Positions 36,400 through 48,589 are shown, counted from the first letter of the stretch. The stretch is 64,000 bases of DNA from Sphagnum compactum (GCA_965153455.1 OZ234500.1:7192001-7256000); one strand, 5' to 3'. The notes: generated from the sequence alone by a model not told the origin. Made by a program: numbers and translations.

Positions 36400-39250
36400 A
36401 AAACCTCATTTTGCGACTTGTTTTAAGAGACAAAAGTGTCGCTTACAACTATTCTGGTCTCCAAAGTAAATAGAGATGGTTTAGTTGTTGATCCAAAGAA
36501 GGTGTTTTCCTCCTAAGGTTACACAAGGTTGATAACACTTTTTCATAAAGGTGGAGAAAATAAAGTCCCTATCAAATTGGTAGGCTATTACACTATTGAA
36601 TGCCAGTACTTTTTTTCAAAAGCCTTGTAGATAATGTTACAATTAGTAATCATTGCTAATCAAGATAATTAACCACAAACAATCTACTTTTCTATTGTTT
36701 CAGTTCATCCCAAACAAAGTTAAGTTCTTGTACCCATGAAATAAACAAATGGGCTAACAAGTTTAAATAGTAGATTACATTCCTTAAACTTGACTTCTCT
36801 AAAGCCTACAATAAATAGATAAGGTGTTCTTGTTTGACCACATGGGCAAGTTGGACATCCTTACATTTTTTGTCTCCATAACAAAAAATAAAAATTCATA
36901 GGTGCAAAGGCTAGTGTCAATGTCAATGGAAAGCTTTCCCAAGCTTTGACATTAAAAGTTCAGTCATGCATGGCCTATTGATGCCCATTGCTTCCCTATT
37001 TGTTTTTTATTATTGGGAAGTGCTCAATGCAATAATCAAGGAAGATCAAGATGAAGGGAAACTTCAAGGCATTAAGTTTCTAAGGTCCTAGGAACTATAC
37101 TTCATGGCGCTATACATAATATACATAGATGACACCAACTTTATATAATTAAATAGCTTCTCAAGCCGTTTCAAAAGACTAGATCTATTTTGTTAAGCTT
37201 TTAAGCTTGAGCTCAATAGTGCCAAATTAATGGCCTTATGGATAGGGTGTAGGGGAGAGACAAAACCAAGTTGGATCCAAACCTTTAGCTAGACGTGGGA
37301 TCTATGGTTTCTGTTATTAGGGACCCCTTTGGGACTATCTTTGGATTTTGCTAGTATGGACAATTTTCTAATGGGAAAGGTTCAAAACAAATTTAAATAT
37401 TGGTCTTTGACCAAACCCCCTTTGGATATGGGAACATTGGTGGTGAACAATATCATGTTGTTAGTATGGTACTTTGTTAGCATTTGGGTAGAAACTAGGA
37501 AAAACATTAACAAAATCAAAAAAATTTGTTGAATTATCTTTGGATAAGTTCATCCCATAATTTTCATTGCCTCATTGCATATTGTCAATGTTGTGAGAAG
37601 AAAAATGCAAGTGGTCTAGAGCCAATAAATATAGTGGAGACAATTGAGGCACTCTTCACTAAAGTGGTGCACTTATATTGCTTCCTTAGATATTGGCTCA
37701 AGAAGTATCAACCCTACAAAGGTGGTAAGTGGGTACCTAACCTTAAATGGTGTTTGCATCATGACCATAAGAAAAATTTAGTGTCCTTGATTTGAAATTG
37801 CGTGGGAAAAGCATGGTCTAAATTAGTAAAATTGGTGAATGTGTGGAATCCTAGAACACTTGAAGATATTTTGGTAGTTAATTTTTGGTGGAACAAGGTA
37901 ACATAACTATGTAGGGAAGGTTTTTTGAAGAAAGAAGTGAAACGCTATTTTTGATGGGTTGGATGACAATTGCATATGAATCAATAGGCAAGTTTGCTTT
38001 GAAGAGGAGATGAGAGGAAAACTAGCCATCTTTGCCAAGGAGCTCACATGTACATGCTGGACTTGTTTCCAAATTGGAAGAATGTTGGGGGGAGGAGTTG
38101 CATTCATATGATGGAATCTATTCAATCAAAGAATTTGTTGAGGTGCATAAGTTAATAATTTTCTTCCATTTGTTGTGTTCCAAACCTCCTGATATCTTAG
38201 TCCAAAATGTAGTAAAATTGACTAGCAAGTAAATATCCTAGAGTTTGTGGAGCCTTTCTTGACAATAACTTTTGTTTGTATTCTTTTTGTAGAACCTTTT
38301 CAAGCAAGCAACCATAGGTTAGAAGGTAAGGTGCCACAAGTTAGAGTTGTAATGGTTGTGAAAAGGTCAAAGAAAACATGGTTACTAGTGTTTTGTGGTT
38401 TGAATCGGGAGAGATGGATTTTCACCTTGAACCTTATTCTTGGAAAGGAGGGGACGATTTGTTATTTTACTCCTCATCTTTGGGGTAGAAAATGTTGAGA
38501 GACTTTAAACCTAAGGTGAATATAGTTGAGGAGAGATGGTCTACTTTGCCCTTGCTAGTGGACAAATACATGGCATAAGCAACATAGTGAAAATGAAGTT
38601 GGATTTTTCTGGTTAGTTTGGAATGAAGTTGTTGCAATAAACGTTTAGAAAGCTAAAGCTAATAGCACGATCAATTGAGGTTGTATTTATTGCGGAAATG
38701 CAGGAGTCAATCTTGTGTTGATTCTCAAATTGCAAGCATGTTTAAAGAATATGGGAATTCACTCATAAAATCCTTAATTGTTTGTTGTGTGGGTTGAACG
38801 AAGATTGGTAGGCAACTCCAATGCATCGGAAACATAACATTTTTGTAGCAAAGGAGCCAAGATGGTAGCTTCACAAAGTTACAAGCATGACATCACCACA
38901 TAATTTTGTGGGTTGTTTGGATAGAAAGAAATGATGAAATGTTTAACAACAAGCAATAACATATCAAGAAGGTTTAGAATTTTATTCATAGTGGCTTGCT
39001 TGATTATGGTAGGGTTGCTTGGGATTGATGTTTAAGCTTGATTAGGAAATCCTAGCATGATGAAATCTTGAGTCCTTTGATAAGATGTGGGACAAAAACC
39101 AAGTGTTTTGCTCCAAATTGGGTAGAGGTGTTCAATGGTACTGTGGTGGATCTCATAGAGGTTTTATTAGTTGATTGGTGGGGTTGAGCACTCTCTGAGC
39201 TTCCCCTTGGAGCTGTCTTCACATTGAATTCATTCATTTGTGCCATTAAA
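36400..39250 (+). mobile_element. Degenerate L1-like LINE (reverse transcriptase relic)
   Basis: The plus strand carries the typical L1-type RT landmarks in order. A decayed NWRPITLLN-like block near 36560-36600 (SNW, stop, AITLLNAS) is followed by motif A, KLDFSKAYNK, at 36786-36815 and the catalytic YIDD (YIDDTNF) at 37122-37142. Then come GLSLDFASMDNFLMGKVQNKFKYW and VVNNIMLLVWYFVSIW (37337-37485). Further on are a zinc-ribbon-like CIYCGNAG near 38680-38705 and a terminal VVWIERNDEMF...LLDYGRVAWD block at about 38910-39025. Frameshifts and stops occur throughout, so it is a dead copy. It is a different group from the two other LINEs in the window. Confidence 0.75.
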
Positions 39251-42200
39251 AAAGAGAGAGAATATGGTGACACATTTTCATTTGCCAAATAAGTAAAAAA
39301 AACAAGTTTAGAGATAACTTGATAGAGCTCCCTTCATAATAAAAGTGCTCATGATTATGACGATAATGTTGAAATATGTATCGAAGCATCTGATGACACC
39401 CATGTCAATAAAAAAGTGTAAATCAATATAAAATTGAATTGGGTGTGAGCAGTAGCAGGTGGGTTATTGAAATATGATAATAGTTATCTTATGATTTTTC
39501 CAACTACTTCATGATCATTCTTTATAGACCCCCGCCCAAAAAAAAAAGGTAGAATTGGCAGTGGACTGCATGAGGGGCCGACAAACAACTCTGGAGCTGA
39601 TTTTTTTACTTGGGAAAGTTGGATAGTTTGCCATACACAATCTAGAAGGCAGGAGACTTGCATGGGAGTGAGTACTTACAATCTGTCAAAGGTCGTCTAT
39701 TCAGCTTGAATGCGCATGGTGGTTGGCTGGCTGGTCGGCTTGTTGTCCCTGTTCTCCAAAACAGAAGAACAGCTAATGTCAAAGCAAAAACAAATAAAAC
39801 AATAAAACCTTGTTCTACAGAGGCAATGGAGTCAGGGCTTTTTATATATTAAAAAAAATTGTGATGTACTCACATTGGCAACCATCACAAGAGGATTTAG
39901 TCAAATTTGCATAAAGGTCAGGTAAGAGAGGAAAGTAGACAAATGTTAAAAATCCTGGCTATATTTTTGGCAACCTGTTGGAGCCTATTGTCTAAATGTG
40001 TATAGATTTCAGAAAGAATTTCCTCACAATCTAGCGAATTTGATGAGTTATTTTCAGAAAAATCCTTTGTATGAGTTGGACTGAAAATTTCTTTTTTGGT
40101 CACCAAGTTGCAGAAAAGTTGCGAAAATAAAAGAAGAAGTTGTTCAGAGTATGGTGCATCCACTTTTGAAGGTTTGAGTCATGGGGAGAAGATCTACTGT
40201 TGATGAGAAATCCAGAGTCTGCTGCAGAAGAAGAAAAAGACATAGGTAATCCCCATGATGCAAACCATGTGCTACACTCCTAGCAGTCAGTCATCCCACA
40301 AATTTTTTAATCCATGCGTTCATACTAAGGTCTTAAGCATGATGGACAAATTGGCCATGCACCAGTCACTGTACGAGATCCATAAACCCATGTTCAATTC
40401 CAGTCAATTCAGCAACTTCACAAGAAAACAAAAATTGGTCTTTTATGGGACCTTCAATATGGCACCTTCAATATCATGAAATTCTACTACAATATGCGGT
40501 AGTAGTAGTATGTACCTTGCAAGTCATGAAATTCACCCATCACCTATTCCGAGATTGATGATGGGCAACACTTCTTTTTCTTAAGATCATCGTGAAAAAA
40601 AATCATGTGGAACATCCTTCACTGTCTACAGTTTCTCTTGATAATAAGTTATACTATCTTCAGTCATTCATTCACCATGTTAACAGCCCTTGTGCTGCAA
40701 AGCTTTTTTTTGGGCCCACCAACAATGGCTTTCTGCACTACACCACCCTGCCATTATTATACTTGCGCCGCATTAGATTGTGTACAATCCAAGCATCTAC
40801 ATAATACATTGTAGAGTGAGACTTTTGTCAATCATAACATGTGATTGAGTAGCATTTGTGACACAAAAAATTTTCTTTAAAAAAAAATTGTTGTGTTTAT
40901 TGTAACAGTTAGCCACCATATCTGCAGTTCATCGAAGTGTTGCAGAAATGCAGATTAGGTTTGTTCGGTGGTGGAGAAATGGAGAGACTCAGCATAGCTC
41001 AACAAAACCATCAATTCTTTTGTTAAGAGTATAAAATATATGCACATTTGCTGCAGAAATGCAAACTCTGAAATATGTTGTACCTTCAGAATGTCCATGA
41101 GTTTGTGCCAATGCAAAGAGCTTCATACACATTTGGCATTGTCTGCTCACCGCTGCTGCTTGTGATTCTTCAACATCTTGCTTGCTTTCTGCACCTGCCT
41201 TTGCATTGTCTGCTGAATATGTGCTAGATCATTCAGGATCATTCTTGCTTATAGCTTGAATTAACTGCAAATCCAGGTACATCAAAGACTTTAAAACTAA
41301 TTTGGCAATTGAGAGTCAGAGCCCAAAAAAATTGCAAATTGACTGCTAATTTCTTGTGCATCAGAAACGGAGTACAAACTCTTAAAATTATATTTGACAA
41401 ACCTTGATAGTAGGAAGAGAGGTTAGCTGCATTCAGAACCGTGTTGTATATAAGCAAAAGCTCTGTGGAACAATCATGAAAATCTCTTGAGCATTAACAT
41501 CAGAAGCATCATATCAACTCAAAAACCAAACAAGAAATACATATCTATCAGATTGGTGAGAAAACTCCACAACAACACCTTGAAGGCAACATAAAAAAAG
41601 AGTGCAGTCATAACCTTATGATTACTCACAAAGTGTCAGACAGACACATCACATTCATCAGGATTCCCCACTGCCTTCATCAGCACACAACAGTGTGTAT
41701 AGATAGGTATACAATGATCTGCCCATAATTGGAGGCAAACTGTTAATACAAACATTGTGTCCTGAGCTTGTATCACATTTTTGAAAGGAACAGGAAGACG
41801 TAGTCATGATTTTGGCTAGCAAACAAGAAATACAACACAGTGACACATCATCAAGCAGATACACCAGAAGGCAAAACTCATTGCTTACATGCACACAATT
41901 GGTTACAGAAGTCTGGAGTTTGAACTGGTTACTACAGCTCAGTACTGACTACTAAACTCATTGGTTACATGTGCACACAATTGGTTACTACATGGGACTT
42001 TGAATCAAGGGTAAAGGACTTCCTACTAACATGGGACTGACTCCAAGTCTGAAGTCCTTTACCCTTGATTCAAGCCAGAGAAGTCACAAACCCATCACAC
42101 CCTTGGTGCCAGCTCCATCTACTGTCCTTGATCACCAACAGATGACACTTGACATTTACTTCAGATGCATTAGATAGCACATGCACATGCATTGTAAGCT

Positions 42201-43274
42201 CCATACAGACAATAACATTCAGGGCCATGATGGCAACAGAATGAATTGGACTTCTCCTAGTCAGCAAAGGAACAAAGACCAATCAAGCCATATCTCCGAA
42301 GAGCTGTCTCTGAGTGTTGAAAAACAGATTAATATTATCTGGCTCAAACACAAAAAACTCACCTCCGGAACTCATGACAGTGAGCAAGAACTTCCAAAGT
42401 GAAGACAGAAACACAATGTAACACGCCATTGTTATACATCACAAACTTTGTTTCAAGTGTGCAAGAAGCAAACACATGAAACTAGTGTGCCATCAACTAA
42501 ATTCAAGACCTTCCAAATCCTCAATAGAGTCCAGTTGACACACCTTCCACTGCATGCACATGGTTTAGTGGCCACAGTTGCTCAAAAAGCACCATGAAAA
42601 CACATAGAAACTGAACCACATCATGGTTCTTGACTAGCACATATCAACAACCAGCCTCATAAGAAGATGCAAGCTCTTTCTGGGACACAGTCAAAGACAC
42701 TATCAGTCTGCAATAGAAGACTTTACTAATGCATGCAACATTTGTGGTGACAGAAACTGTAGCGATTCATAAGCTCATGAACACTGATGAAAGTCAACTC
42801 CACTTCAAAGTCAAGGAATGGGGTCACAACCCAGCCACAATGCATAGAGAACAAAATAAACACAGTAGCAGCTTCAACAGGAAAAAAAATCTGTTGCAAT
42901 TGGAGCTCTTCACTCATGAGATAAAACATCAAAACCTTATGTGCAGATGATAAGACATTTGCAAACACATCCTGAAAGAAAAATGATGACATGTGTGTAG
43001 CATTGCCAGCAAATGAAAGACATGAGGAAGTAAGCAGTGGGCATCGTTACTATGTAGTTAAGAAGTTGAGGTCTGGTTCTGTTACCAGACCAAAATGACT
43101 CACTCTACCAAGAAAGAAGGGACAGGCAAGCCCAGCAATACCAGCCAAGAAATACCTCTCAAAGCTGACTATCCTCACAAAGGGGAAAGTGTGTGAAGAA
43201 AATTGCAGGACAGTCTCATTCCGCAGCATTTCGATTGAAAAGAAGTTGTACAAGGTGATCATCAAAGCTCAATC
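39251..43274. other. Intergenic DNA left of the ribosomal protein gene
   Basis: Composition is closer to genic DNA than the desert before it, but no exon chain is recognisable on either strand. A minus-strand open frame of 81 codons at 39918-40163 (ending ...DCEEILSEIYTHLDNRLQQVA...) shows no known domain. The main structure is the perfect inverted repeat at 42000-42073. A phrase of about 28 bases, TTACATG(TG)CACACAATTGGTTAC, is doubled at about 41885 and 41963. Confidence 0.4.
42000..42073. repeat. Perfect 23-bp inverted repeat (hairpin)
   Basis: The left arm 42000-42022 (TTGAATCAAGGGTAAAGGAC then TTC) pairs perfectly with the right arm 42051-42073 around a 28-base loop. The loop itself holds a smaller GACT/AGTC pairing. 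Arm and loop size resemble a small-RNA precursor or a minimal foldback element. No matching second copy was noticed in the window. No target duplication is evident. Confidence 0.85.
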
Positions 43275-43292
43275 GGCAGTTCTAGAACTGCC
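43275..43292. promoter_or_regulatory. 18-bp perfect palindrome with a heat-shock-element core
   Basis: GGCAGTTCTAGAACTGCC is identical to its reverse complement. Its centre, TTCTAGAA, fits two inverted nTTCn/nGAAn units of a heat shock element. A second small palindrome, CTCGC-TT-GCGAG (43301-43312), follows. Both lie about 90-125 bp downstream of the RPL27A stop codon, so they could also shape the 3' end of that transcript. Function is inferred. Confidence 0.45.
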
Positions 43293-43399
43293 TAGAAAAG
43301 CTCGCTTGCGAGTCTAGCAGTCTCTGCAACCTCAGAGGAAAACCCTAAAACCGACCCCCAACATCCTTTCGCTCTACTCCAGAAAATTACACTCAAAAT

Positions 43400-43840
43400 T
43401 TAGGCAGTAAGAATGACAGCACCGCCAGCTTCCTTGATCTTCTTCTCCGCAAGCTTGGAGAAAAACTTGGCCTTGACGACCATCGCTTGTCCAGGAAGGT
43501 CGCCCTTCCCCAGAACTTTGAAAAACCCATGCTGCGTCACGTCCAAGAGAGGCGCCGCCCTCTCACCATCGGCTTTCTCCCTCACAGCTTCAGGAACCAG
43601 GGACCACAGCTTGTCGACGTTGACGATCGGGCAGTGATACTTGTTCATGCTCTTGTGGAAGTACCTCATACCTACTTTCCCGAAATAACCCGGATGGTAC
43701 TTGTCGAACAAAATCCTGTGGTGGTGCATACCTCCGGCGTTTCCCCGTCCTCCCGGATGCTTCCTGTGCTTGCCCACACGACCATGTCCAGCCGAAACAT
43801 GTCCTCTTTTCTTGCGATTCTTCTTCAACCGGGTCGTCAT
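43400..43840 (-). CDS. RPL27A: 60S ribosomal protein L27a (uL15 family), 146 aa
   Basis: This structural protein of the cytosolic large ribosomal subunit belongs to the uL15 family (bacterial L15). The 146-residue frame starts [20 protein letters not shown] and has the family's basic N-terminus with [18 protein letters not shown], then [21 protein letters not shown], and ends GGAVILTA. Length equals the usual plant length. No intron interrupts it. I chose the ATG at 43840-43838 because homologous proteins begin there. The frame is open upstream, with another in-frame ATG at 43933-43931 that would add 31 residues; this is likely leader sequence. A telobox (43941-43949) and a site II word (44037-44042) lie upstream, as expected for a plant ribosomal protein promoter. 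RPN12 diverges from the same intergenic region. Confidence 0.97.
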   Translation of the reverse strand: MTTRLKKNRKKRGHVSAGHGRVGKHRKHPGGRGNAGGMHHHRILFDKYHPGYFGKVGMRYFHKSMNKYHCPIVNVDKLWSLVPEAVREKADGERAAPLLDVTQHGFFKVLGKGDLPGQAMVVKAKFFSKLAEKKIKEAGGAVILTA

Positions 43841-43940
43841 GGCGCTCGCGCTCTGGAGAGAAGCACACGAAACAAGGAATTTGCGCAGAACGCAAGAAGA
43901 GCTCTTAACGCAAAGCGCAGCCCTGTTCTTCATGAGCTCC

Positions 43941-43949
43941 AAACCCTAA
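43941..43949. promoter_or_regulatory. Telobox (AAACCCTAA)
   Basis: AAACCCTAA lies about 100 bp upstream of the RPL27A start codon. Teloboxes are known elements of plant ribosomal protein and other growth-related promoters. Its place 8 bp upstream of the in-frame upstream ATG suggests that transcription starts at or after that ATG, which argues against use of the longer reading frame. Confidence 0.6.
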
Positions 43950-44036
43950 AATACCATCTCGCGGTTCACATCAACTGGGCAGCTTTTGTGTACATCTGAA
44001 CCGTTCGTGTTTTCGAGGAAAAAAATAATTACATGG

Positions 44037-44042
44037 GGCCCA
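44037..44042 (-). promoter_or_regulatory. Site II element (TGGGCC)
   Basis: GGCCCA on the plus strand reads TGGGCC towards RPL27A, 197 bp upstream of its ATG. TGGGCC/TGGGCT site II words are bound by TCP factors and often accompany teloboxes in ribosomal protein and proteasome gene promoters. Only one copy is seen here. Confidence 0.45.
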
Positions 44043-44329
44043 GGGAGACTTCAGTGCTCTTTTTAGGAGTTTTTGTTTATAGCCAAAGTGGCTACCTATT
44101 AATCATCCTACTGTATTCTGGCTAAACTCTGAAATGCAAGCACAGAAATATGGCGTTTTATACTAAGTTTCCATCAGTTTTGGCGATTTAAAACCTCCAA
44201 AATCACTTAATTTTCGATTTAATTTTTTTAAAATTTCGCTTTCTGGCGATATTTCGCCAATGGAAAAAACGCTTGCCAGGGACATGGCCGGCCGCCGAAC
44301 TGAGCCCGTGCTTTTGGCGGGTGACCGGG

Positions 44330-44346
44330 CCCGTGCTCCGCACGGG
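44330..44346. repeat. GC-rich hairpin in the RPN12 upstream region
   Basis: CCCGTGC (44330-44336) and GCACGGG (44340-44346) form a perfect 7-bp stem with loop TCC, inside the most GC-rich stretch of the window (about 44270-44460). It lies roughly 195-210 bp before the RPN12 start codon and may be in its leader or core promoter. Confidence 0.55.
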
Positions 44347-44539
44347 TGGTCGGGACCCCGGGCTGGTCGCCTTCTTCGTCTCGCAACGCTTCCTTCTGCA
44401 CATACTTGCGACTTTGTTGCAGGGCGTTTTTGTGCGGCCTCGTTTCAGGGATCCCGGTTGTTGCTGAAGCGTGAACTGATCGTGAACATCTTTTCTCTCC
44501 TCACGTTGGTCTTCCGTCTCTTCTCTCATCACCAAAAAA

Positions 44540-47178
44540 ATGGAGGCAAAACTACAGGACATTAACCATATTTTCCAGAAGTTCAAGGTCGAGTATGCGA
44601 GGAATTCGTTCGATAACTGCAATAACTTGCTCTCCCAGCTCAAGGTGATTCTGCTCTTTCTCCTCCTCTCCTTCCCGATCTTCTTCACGAATTCTGCTCC
44701 TATCTGAGCGTGTTCATGAGAATTCAGAGCTTTGGCAACTTTTAGGGTTTGGGGCGATTGGCTCGTATCAAAACTGTTAGCGGTGATTGCAAGCAGTCTT
44801 TTTTTGTTGTGTAATTACATTGGATTGTAGGGGAATAGACATTTTTTGATGAGTTTTTTTGGTGTCATTTTGCTGCAGTACTTTTGCATTAAAAAATAAA
44901 TCAAGGGGTTTGATTATTTTGGAATGGTGCACTCTGTGGTTTTCCCCACAGGTGAAGTTGACGGAGCTGCCAGGTCTGCCACCTTTGTTCAAGCCATCTC
45001 CAACTGCAGCTCAGGAGCTTGTGCTTGCTAGTAAGACATTCTGGCCGTATATCTCATGTTGTGGAATGGACACTAGAAAGTTACAATCTACAATGACCGA
45101 TGCATCAACTTGTGACGAGGCATATCAAATTCAGAGCTCAGGGTCGAGCAATGCATTTCCTTCTGTTTGATTAGGTCAGCACTACCATATGTCTATGTGG
45201 TTGTGCTAATAGCCATTTGCATGCAGGGGACATACTAGAGCATGCTGTTGTTCTGAGTGTGAAGATGGAAGACCAAGATGCTTTTGAGCGACACTTCCTT
45301 CAACTCAAGTCCTACTATACGGATACAAGGTAGTAGAGAAGATGCAATCTCATAAGCAATGGATTTGCATTCCTCTCCTCTCCTCATCTCAATCTATTGC
45401 ATATGTGCCAAATGATTACATTTGGACTATATCTCTATTTGGGCTTGCTTTTTGAAGAATCACTTGGTTTTATCCCTGTATGTGAAGCTTTGCATTGATC
45501 TTCAATTTTGGATGCATACTAAACTTTCTGTACTGTGATGAAGCTGAGAATTCTGATTACTGTTTGGTTTGATCTTTTTGTTGATCTGGATGTGTTTTGT
45601 TGCCTTATTTAAAAGAGTTCACAGTAGAATAAGTCTGCAATTTATGACAACATGACTGCATTTGTCATCAAATGCAAAGAAAATTAATTGTTCACAAACA
45701 TTTGTCGTTTGTTTTACAGGGGGCTTGTCCCTCCATCAGAACAAGAGTACCCTATTCTAGGGCTGAACTTGCTCAGGTTGCTGGTGCAGAACAGAATTGC
45801 CGAGTTTCACACAGGTACAAGAACGTCTCTTCTTCCTGTGTTTGTTCTCATCACAATATTTGCATTGTGATGACAAGCTATAATTATAGAGTGCTTAGAT
45901 TCACAGGCAATGCAATCTCTTAAGAAATTCTATTCTGAAACAATAGGTTAGTTTCTTGCTTGTTTAATAAAGTAGAATTGAGAAGTAGATATTGATAGAG
46001 AAAGAAGCAATAAAGATTTATAATTGAGGTGTTGTGGTTCATTTTCGTCCCTGAGCTGAAGCTTTGTGCACTGATGGAGATTTCTTCTCAGTAGATGACT
46101 GGGCTTTTAATCAGGCAGATCTGGCCAGTTCTATGGGGGGTTATTGGCCCATCTTATGTGGTCTATGAATTGGAGTAAATTTGGTATATGACCAGTTACT
46201 TGTGTTGTTTTGGTGCTGTTTATGGGTCATGTAGAGCTGGAGCTTCTACCGCCAGAAGCCCATGAGAATGCTTGTATAAAGCATGCTGTAGAACTTGAGC
46301 AGTCCTTCATGGAGGGTGCTTACAATCGTGTCCTGAGTGCACGCCAAGCTGTTCCCCATGAGACTTATGTTTACTTCATGGACCTTTTAGCAAAGACAGT
46401 TCGGTATGTTCTTGAAACAACTATGTCCCACTGTGCTTTGAGTTTCTCAACTTAAATGTTGCTGTGGCTTCTGTAAGGTTCCCTATGTAGTTTTCTTGCT
46501 TCAGTACAACATTTCTAAGTCTACAAATCTCCGTAGTATTTGGAAAGCTCTTTCCTTCATGGGATTTCCTGCTGTGGCTTGAGTATGTATCTCTTTCCTG
46601 TCAAAATGTGTACAGGGATGAAATTGCCGGCTGCAGTGAGAAGGCATATGACTCTTTATCTGTCACTGATGCCAAGAAGATTTTGATGTTCTCATCAGAT
46701 TGGGAGCTGCAGGAATATGTTAGTGAGGTGTGTTTGTGCTCTCTTTCTGTATGTGCTATCTGTTTGTGTGTTTTTGTTTTGGCACTATATTGTATTGTCT
46801 TCTTGTATTCTTGGGATCATCCATATCTTGTGTTGTGAGTGTGATGTTAGAAATCAGGATTCAAAACCTGACTTTGTAATGCTAAACCTGTCTAAGAGCT
46901 TAAGTATGACAATCTTGTTAGGCCATTTGCAGGATAACAGTTCACTGAATATCTGTTGTTTGTTTCTAATCTGTCTTCAATGGGTCTATCATCTATGGGT
47001 CCACCTTACCTGAAGTCATGGTGCTGTCCTCTGGCAGGATCATCCCAGCTGGGAAATTCGTGGCAGCAGTGTCTACTTCCAAAAAGTGAAAGATCTTGCA
47101 CCCTGCAAAGAAATCCCGTCCTTGCAGCTAATAAACCAAACCCTAGGCTATGCCAGAGAACTCGAGCGCATTGTCTAG
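44540..47178 (+). CDS. RPN12: 26S proteasome non-ATPase regulatory subunit RPN12 (PSMD8), 267 aa, seven exons
   Basis: Lid subunit of the 19S regulatory particle, which recognises and processes ubiquitinated proteins; RPN12 is a PCI-domain protein added late in lid assembly. Exons: 44540-44644, 44952-45030, 45227-45329, 45720-45814, 46235-46403, 46616-46727 and 47038-47178. All introns are GT...AG, all junctions keep frame, and the sum is 804 nt (267 codons plus TAG), the length of plant RPN12. The start MEAKLQDINHIFQKFKVEYA and the blocks QEYPILGLNLLRLLVQNRIA, FMEGAYNRVLSARQAVPHE and KKILMFSSDWELQEYV are diagnostic. The last exon ends TLGYARELERIV. A telobox in reverse (TTAGGGTTT, 44742-44750) lies in intron 1. 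The gene diverges from RPL27A with 699 bp between start codons. Confidence 0.96.
44742..44750. promoter_or_regulatory. Reverse telobox in intron 1 of RPN12
   Basis: TTAGGGTTT, the complement of AAACCCTAA, sits about 100 bp into the first intron. Telobox-like words near the transcription start, including in first introns, occur in plant housekeeping genes. Functional use here is a guess. Confidence 0.35.
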
Positions 47179-48589
47179 GACTGACCTATCAATCACATGT
47201 GGGCTTTGGGTAAGATCCAAATTGATTTCTTGTAGGGAGTATTTCAGAGTTGGTTGTCAGTCCATGATATCTTCAGGTGTCTGCTTTGATCTATCTTGCA
47301 ATTCATTCGCTAAATAAAAAGCCTCTTGCACCCAAGTGCTGTGTTGGACTCTTTCGCTTTATTAACAATTGACTGGACATAGGCTACTAACCAGCTCAGT
47401 GGAGAGATGAAGGAGCTGTGCAAACAATCATTTGAGTAGGTAATAGCTTGCGGCATTTGTTCCTTGCACTTATGTTAAAATGTACGGAGAATTGAGATAT
47501 TCTCTTGATCCTCAGTACTTATGAAGATGTTTGTTATCTATACACCATTTTGCCCTAAGAAGGGTTGCGCCTTAGTTGCTTTTCTTAACTTGCAGTTTAC
47601 TGACTTTTGATCTGTATCACTTGGGAGTGAGATTTGAAGCTTTGGCGAGGACCCTCTCTGGAATTGTAAGTAGATGTGTTGGGTTTTTGGGTTAGATGTT
47701 TAGCAATTCCTTTGCAGAGCTTTGTAGGTTGGGAATAGTAGAAACTTTCAATGCCAAATTTCTCTCTTAAACAAGGGATACAGCTCTCACACTTGGTATT
47801 CTCTTTGTGTTGAAAGTGGTTCCTACTGAAATGTATGTGGTTGTGATGTGCATTTTTGTGTGCATGTAAGATGCTGGCTGGAGTTTTGTTGTAAGTGAGA
47901 ATCTCTTCCCTCCTTCCTTCTTGGCCACAAAGGATTCTCACAGCTGTGCACTGCCACATCTCTGGCATGTTGTTCATAACTGCAAACTGTATTGATCAGC
48001 TGATTTCTGTATCTCTTACAACACTATTTAATCAGCAAAATCTGTTTTCCAAAAGCTGGCTTGTAGATTCTGTGTTTCTTGTCTTCAGTTTTTCTCATGA
48101 TCAGAAGGGAGGATGAGAAGCTTGTTTTTCCTTTGTTGAGAAAAAAAGGGTTTTGTTGAGAAAAAGTGTTTCCTTCAGTCTTCTGAGGATTGGAAGAGAG
48201 GATGAAGAGGTGCATTCCCTGTGTTAAGAAGAACGTATCAGTGTTTTCTTCTCTTCAGCTTTGAAGAGTGTAAAAGGTTTGCAGGTAGGTAGCCACAGTG
48301 AGTCTGCAGATATCCACAGCCGCAAATGTTCCGCTGCTGCTCCAAGGAAATCGTGTATGTATCTGTTGTGACTAAACTGGCGGCATTTCGAGTCACGTGC
48401 GGAAGATGCGCCTAATCTTCCGGGCATCTTTTCCTCTAGGCTCTCACAGCCGACAGGGAGAAAGGAAGGAGGAGGAGGAAAGAGTACGGTGCGACAGTGT
48501 TGCCGCAAGTTCAGGAGTTCTTTGCAATCAAATTCCGGACAAGCCATGTGAAGACGCAACGCCTACCCTACCGCACTTGTGTGCGTATC

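Noticed and set aside
39918-40163. Minus-strand 81-codon open frame with a helical-looking end
   Set aside because: No recognisable family, no clear splice partners, and such lengths occur by chance at this composition; kept only as a note in the intergenic entry.
43487-43999. Plus-strand open frame of 170 codons opposite RPL27A
   Set aside because: It lies entirely antisense to the ribosomal protein gene, whose sequence is unmistakable.
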